Assembly (NCBI GenBank): GCA_002995645.1
Contig: PUHO01000008.1
Location: forward strand, 41,754-105,753
Origin: SAR324 cluster bacterium
Lineage (GTDB): Bacteria; SAR324; XYD2-FULL-50-16; HCM1
Reading direction: 5' to 3'
Length of the DNA: 64,000 nucleotides
The translations under genes and the position numbers were made by a program. Below, in pieces: positions 61,308 to 64,000 of this stretch. The stretch's first letter is position 1. Each line of letters opens with the position of its first letter. The notes under the pieces are model-generated. The model worked only from the letters and a program-made list of their open reading frames with translations, made no database searches and was not told the DNA's origin.

Positions 61308-62723
61308 ATGATTATTATAAGTTTTTTATTTTTTATTGGAGTATTTCTTATTATAGGGCTGTTATCAGCCAGACACAAACAATCTACAAATATGGATTAT
61401 TTTCTAGCAAGGCAAGAGCAACCGCCTTGGCTAGTTTCCCTTTCTGCAGTCGCGACAAATAATAGTGGTTATATGTTTATTGGTTTAATAGGTTTTACCT
61501 ATACCGTTGGCGTATCTTCTATTTGGATAATGGTCGGTTGGATTGGCGGGGATTTCTTGGCATCTTTATTTGTTCATAAAAAATTACGGATACATACGAC
61601 AAAAACACAAGAAATTACTTTTGCCGGCGTATTAGCTAACTGGCATGGAACAAACTATAAAAAAGCAAGATTTTTTGCCGGAGTTATTACGTTTGTTTTT
61701 CTTGGTATCTATGCCGCAGCGCAACTTAGCGCCGGCGGAAAAGCATTACACGTATTATTTGGCTGGAATTACTCGATTGGTATTTTAATTGGTGCCGTTA
61801 TCGTTATGGTTTATTGTTTTGCCGGAGGTATTCGGGCGTCTATATGGACAGATGCCGCACAATCTTTTGTAATGATTACGTCCATGTTTTTGATACTTGT
61901 TCTTGCTGCTGTTCAGTTCGGTAGTGTTGGTGCTTTATATCAAGCAATGAAGGACGTATCTGATAGCTATATGAATATTTTACCACCTCATCGAACTTGG
62001 GGTTTTAGCATGGCGGCTTTTCTTCTAGGCTGGTTTGCTGTTGGCTATGGAGTAGTAGGACAACCGCATATTATGATTCGATTTATGACAATGAAAGATG
62101 AGAATCATATGACTCGCGTTCGCTTGTATTACTATAGTTGGCATACTGCTTTTACTATTATTACAGTTGCCGTTGGTTTAGCGGCGCGAACTTTACTTCC
62201 TCATGTAGTTAATTTTGATCCTGAATTAGCATTGCCGACTTTATCGTTACATCTTTTGCCAAAAGTATTGGTTGGTTTTGTTTTAGCCGGCTTGTTTTCC
62301 GCGACTATGTCTACTGCTGATTCTCAAATTCTTAGCTGTTCCGCAACGGTAACGCAAGATTTAACCGGTGGATTAGATTTAAAATACCATTGGTCTAAAG
62401 TATCCACGTTAATTGTATCTATTTTTATTATTAGCGTTGCTTTATTTGGTGATAAAAACGTTTTCAGTCTTGTTGTGCTTGCCTGGTCTGTTCTTGCCGC
62501 CTCATTTGCTCCGGTGTTAACAGTATACGTTTTCAATGGGAAACCGTCAGAAAGAACGGTTTTAGCAATGATGATCGCCGGTTTCGCTTGTGTAATCGCT
62601 TTTAATCATACAGGTATAACAGATTATAAAGTTCCCTTTGGAATGTTCTTTGCTTTTGCTATATTTGGTTGTTCTCTTTTGCTACAACAATTACGTAGCT
62701 CAAAAGAAAACCCTAAAGCATAG
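61308..62723 (+). CDS. Sodium:solute symporter, PutP-like
   Basis: A 471-aa polytopic membrane protein of the SSS family with about 13 membrane helices. Motifs include ARQEQPPWLVSLSAVATNNS at the first helix, FAGGIRASIWTDAAQSFVMI and LVGFVLAGLFSATMSTADSQ, the sodium-site region of PutP-type proline symporters. Proline is the most likely substrate by likeness to PutP, but other small solutes are possible. The start is ATG at 61308 (ATT ATT follows). A 405-base leader region precedes it. Confidence 0.88.
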   Translation: MIIISFLFFIGVFLIIGLLSARHKQSTNMDYFLARQEQPPWLVSLSAVATNNSGYMFIGLIGFTYTVGVSSIWIMVGWIGGDFLASLFVHKKLRIHTTKTQEITFAGVLANWHGTNYKKARFFAGVITFVFLGIYAAAQLSAGGKALHVLFGWNYSIGILIGAVIVMVYCFAGGIRASIWTDAAQSFVMITSMFLILVLAAVQFGSVGALYQAMKDVSDSYMNILPPHRTWGFSMAAFLLGWFAVGYGVVGQPHIMIRFMTMKDENHMTRVRLYYYSWHTAFTIITVAVGLAARTLLPHVVNFDPELALPTLSLHLLPKVLVGFVLAGLFSATMSTADSQILSCSATVTQDLTGGLDLKYHWSKVSTLIVSIFIISVALFGDKNVFSLVVLAWSVLAASFAPVLTVYVFNGKPSERTVLAMMIAGFACVIAFNHTGITDYKVPFGMFFAFAIFGCSLLLQQLRSSKENPKA

Positions 62724-62731
62724 CGTTAGTT

Positions 62732-62802
62732 ATATACTAGCTAGCATACTAAAATAAAAGTAGGCTAGCCGGTATATATAGCATACTACGAAGCTAGTAT
62801 AT
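62732..62802. repeat. Inverted repeat with internal direct repeats after the symporter gene
   Basis: ATATACTAGC (62732-62741) and GCTAGTATAT (62793-62802) are exact reverse complements. Inside, GCATACTA occurs at 62744-62751 and 62781-62788. A long-loop hairpin could form in the transcript, but there is no T-tract, so it is not a typical intrinsic terminator. Confidence 0.5.
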
Positions 62803-62839
62803 CCTTCAAAATCACATATTAAATTAATGAGGCAGTACC

Positions 62840-63505
62840 ATGAGTAAACAAGCTGTTTTAGCTATGTTGTATTCTCGATATACGGCAAAAGCTTATACTG
62901 ATAAAAAAATTTCACAAGAAGACGTGCAGTTGATGGAACAAATTTTTCAAATGGCGCCTTCTTCTATGAACGTGCAACCGTGGCGGCTTTGCCTTGTTTC
63001 TGATCCAACAATTAAAAATCAATTAGCCGAAGCTTCGTGGCTTTCAAATAGAGAGAAAATACAAGCATGTTCTCATATGCTTGTTTTTTGTGCAGCTGTG
63101 GTAGACGATGCTTTTTTAAATAAAACAATAGAAGATACGTTGATAAAAAAACAAGTATCTCTTGATATGAAAGAAGGACAGATAGAAAGAAGAAAAGAGT
63201 CGTTAGCTTTGCTAGGTGATACGCAGACTTGGGCAGAAAAACAAGTATATTTGAATTTTGGTTTTTTCATGGCGGCTCTGGGAATGTTGCAAATGGATTC
63301 CACAGCTCTAGAAGGAATAGACAAAAAACAATACGATGCTATTTTGCAACAAGGTGATGCATATTATACAGTACTAGCGCTAGCAGTGGGCGAAGCAAGC
63401 CCGGAAGATCGGAATAATCCGGCATGGGGAACGCCAAAAAGCGCAAAGGCACGATTTAATATTGATTCTATAGTGCAACACTATAGCAAGGATGGAGAGA
63501 GATAA
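62840..63505 (+). CDS. Nitroreductase family protein (NfsB-like)
   Basis: A 221-aa FMN-dependent oxidoreductase of the nitroreductase superfamily. It has MLYSRYTAKAYTDKKISQED at the N-terminus, the MAPSSMNVQPWRLCLV motif of the FMN site and the late AALGMLQMDSTALEGID-type segment. Such enzymes reduce nitro compounds, quinones or flavins with NAD(P)H. A ggcag site precedes the ATG. The last codons overlap the first unit of the degenerate hairpin repeats at 63479. Confidence 0.9.
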   Translation: MSKQAVLAMLYSRYTAKAYTDKKISQEDVQLMEQIFQMAPSSMNVQPWRLCLVSDPTIKNQLAEASWLSNREKIQACSHMLVFCAAVVDDAFLNKTIEDTLIKKQVSLDMKEGQIERRKESLALLGDTQTWAEKQVYLNFGFFMAALGMLQMDSTALEGIDKKQYDAILQQGDAYYTVLALAVGEASPEDRNNPAWGTPKSAKARFNIDSIVQHYSKDGER

Positions 63506-63640
63506 GCCTAGCTATAGCGTTGAGTGCGGCACTATAGCGAAGGTAGAGAGAAATAAACCAAGCTATAGTGCAACACATTAAGTGCGATCCCATAGTGAAG
63601 TTGGAGAGAGATAAACCTAACTATGGTGATGCACATGGAG
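63479..63640. repeat. Three degenerate tandem hairpin units
   Basis: Three related units begin at about 63479, 63530 and 63589, spaced about 51 and 60 bases. Each has a CACTATAGC-type left arm, a purine-rich middle (ggagagagataa) and a GCTATAG-type right arm, so each can fold into a hairpin. The first unit overlaps the end of the nitroreductase gene. The units differ by several bases and resemble intergenic REP-like sequences. Confidence 0.6.
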
Positions 63641-63658
63641 AAAGTTTTTTACTTTCTC
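63638..63658 (+). terminator. Possible terminator hairpin
   Basis: GAGAAAG (63638-63644) and CTTTCTC (63652-63658) form a 7-bp stem around a TTTTTTA loop at the end of the hairpin-repeat run. There is no T-tract after the stem, so termination strength is doubtful. Confidence 0.3.
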
Positions 63659-63695
63659 TAAAAATGATATTAAATCAAATTCTAATCCCCCCTAA

Positions 63696-63998
63696 TTAAC
63701 AAGAAGCAATAAACGAAGCCATAGAGGCAACGGAAGGCGGGGAAGCTGAAACAGGCAAAGCCGCTAACGATAGCGAAGCAAAACGAGACGCTAATACTTC
63801 TAAATGAGAAGACGCTAACGATAATTGCGCTATAGACGCTTCTAGTAATAACGAGGCGTCTAAACAAGTTTGCTCCGAATAAATACGAACGTGATTTAAC
63901 GATAAAAACCCGCTAATATTAGGGTACGCTAATGCTAATACGTACGATCTTATATTAGGCAGCGCCGCTCGTAAATCAAACTCAGCGCAGGTTAACGA
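63696..63998 (-). CDS. C-terminal fragment of an unidentified Leu/Ser/Ala-rich protein (partial)
   Basis: A minus-strand frame is open from the window edge to a TAA at 63696, giving about 100 residues rich in Leu, Ser and Ala (for example LSLASSHLEVLASRFASL and ALPVSASPPSVASMASF). The plus strand of the same region carries the repeated word cgctaacgata. Base use is richer in GC than the surroundings. Composition is odd and no family is recognised, so this may be the end of a repetitive gene or a chance frame. Confidence 0.35.
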   Translation of the reverse strand, partial: SLTCAEFDLRAALPNIRSYVLALAYPNISGFLSLNHVRIYSEQTCLDASLLLEASIAQLSLASSHLEVLASRFASLSLAALPVSASPPSVASMASFIASC

Positions 63999-64000
63999 GT

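Noticed and set aside
63682..63867. A 61-aa minus-strand frame rich in Phe/Ser/Cys
   Set aside because: It lies in another frame of the longer open frame ending at 63696 and has no ribosome site or recognisable sequence.
1..64000. CRISPR arrays, tRNA or rRNA genes, insertion sequences or prophage
   Set aside because: No regular 28-37-base repeats with spacers, no cloverleaf-like gene, no transposase, integrase or phage structural frame was recognised by reading. A computational scan would be needed to exclude short RNAs.

Overview
The window is a low-GC bacterial chromosome segment. The genes point to a flagellated, diderm (Gram-negative) organism: the tail of a type II secretion operon (gspM, gspN), a TonB-type protein, an O-antigen ligase/polymerase family protein, Mpl murein recycling, HflK/HflC and a bactofilin. 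An 11-subunit complex I without nuoE/F/G, followed directly by a giant pyruvate:ferredoxin/flavodoxin oxidoreductase, and a sigma-54-type promoter before flagellar genes suggest a lineage of deltaproteobacterial grade (Desulfobacterota, Bdellovibrionota or SAR324-like) with anaerobic or microaerobic metabolism. This placement is inference; no rRNA or other decisive marker is present. No tRNA, rRNA, CRISPR array, insertion sequence or prophage was seen.

Layout. 0-4.4 kb: end of a T2SS operon, then mltG, hflK, hflC. 4.4-11.1 kb: O-antigen ligase-like gene, gyrA, a TPR lipoprotein, parA, parB, bactofilin. 11.1-14.7 kb (minus strand): a frameshifted gene remnant, then the mpl operon with an unknown 416-aa protein and a small membrane protein. 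15.2-18.5 kb: rpsA, a TonB-like gene and a convergent short-chain dehydrogenase. 18.6-34.7 kb: purF, nuoABCDHIJKLMN and the 1519-aa oxidoreductase, closed by a strong intrinsic terminator. 34.8-45.7 kb: leuA, a ugpC-like ATPase, miaA and lon (minus), a DUF2062 protein, a stand-alone LarC C-terminal domain, a solute-binding protein fused to a permease (minus), thioredoxin, truA. 45.7-51 kb: two unknown proteins, a PAS histidine kinase and a glutaredoxin-thioredoxin reductase fusion. 51-57 kb: sigma-54-type promoter, flgB, flgC, an unknown small gene, fliE, fliF, fliH, fliI, then coaE and an M15 peptidase. 58-64 kb: manC with a duplicated 3' tail, FMN reductase, pirin-like protein, putP-like symporter, nitroreductase, degenerate hairpin repeats and a gene fragment running off the end.

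How the parts fit. Pyruvate oxidised by the large oxidoreductase would yield reduced ferredoxin or flavodoxin, a plausible donor for a complex I that lacks the NADH module; the adjacency makes this the main metabolic theme. A soluble PAS kinase near a sigma-54-type site suggests NtrC-family control of flagellar basal-body genes. The most distinctive proteins are the SBP-permease fusion, the Grx-TrxR fusion, the 1519-aa oxidoreductase and a MiaA with altered nucleotide/substrate loops. I saw no clear defence island or wholly new system; several unknown genes sit inside conserved operons and are flagged.
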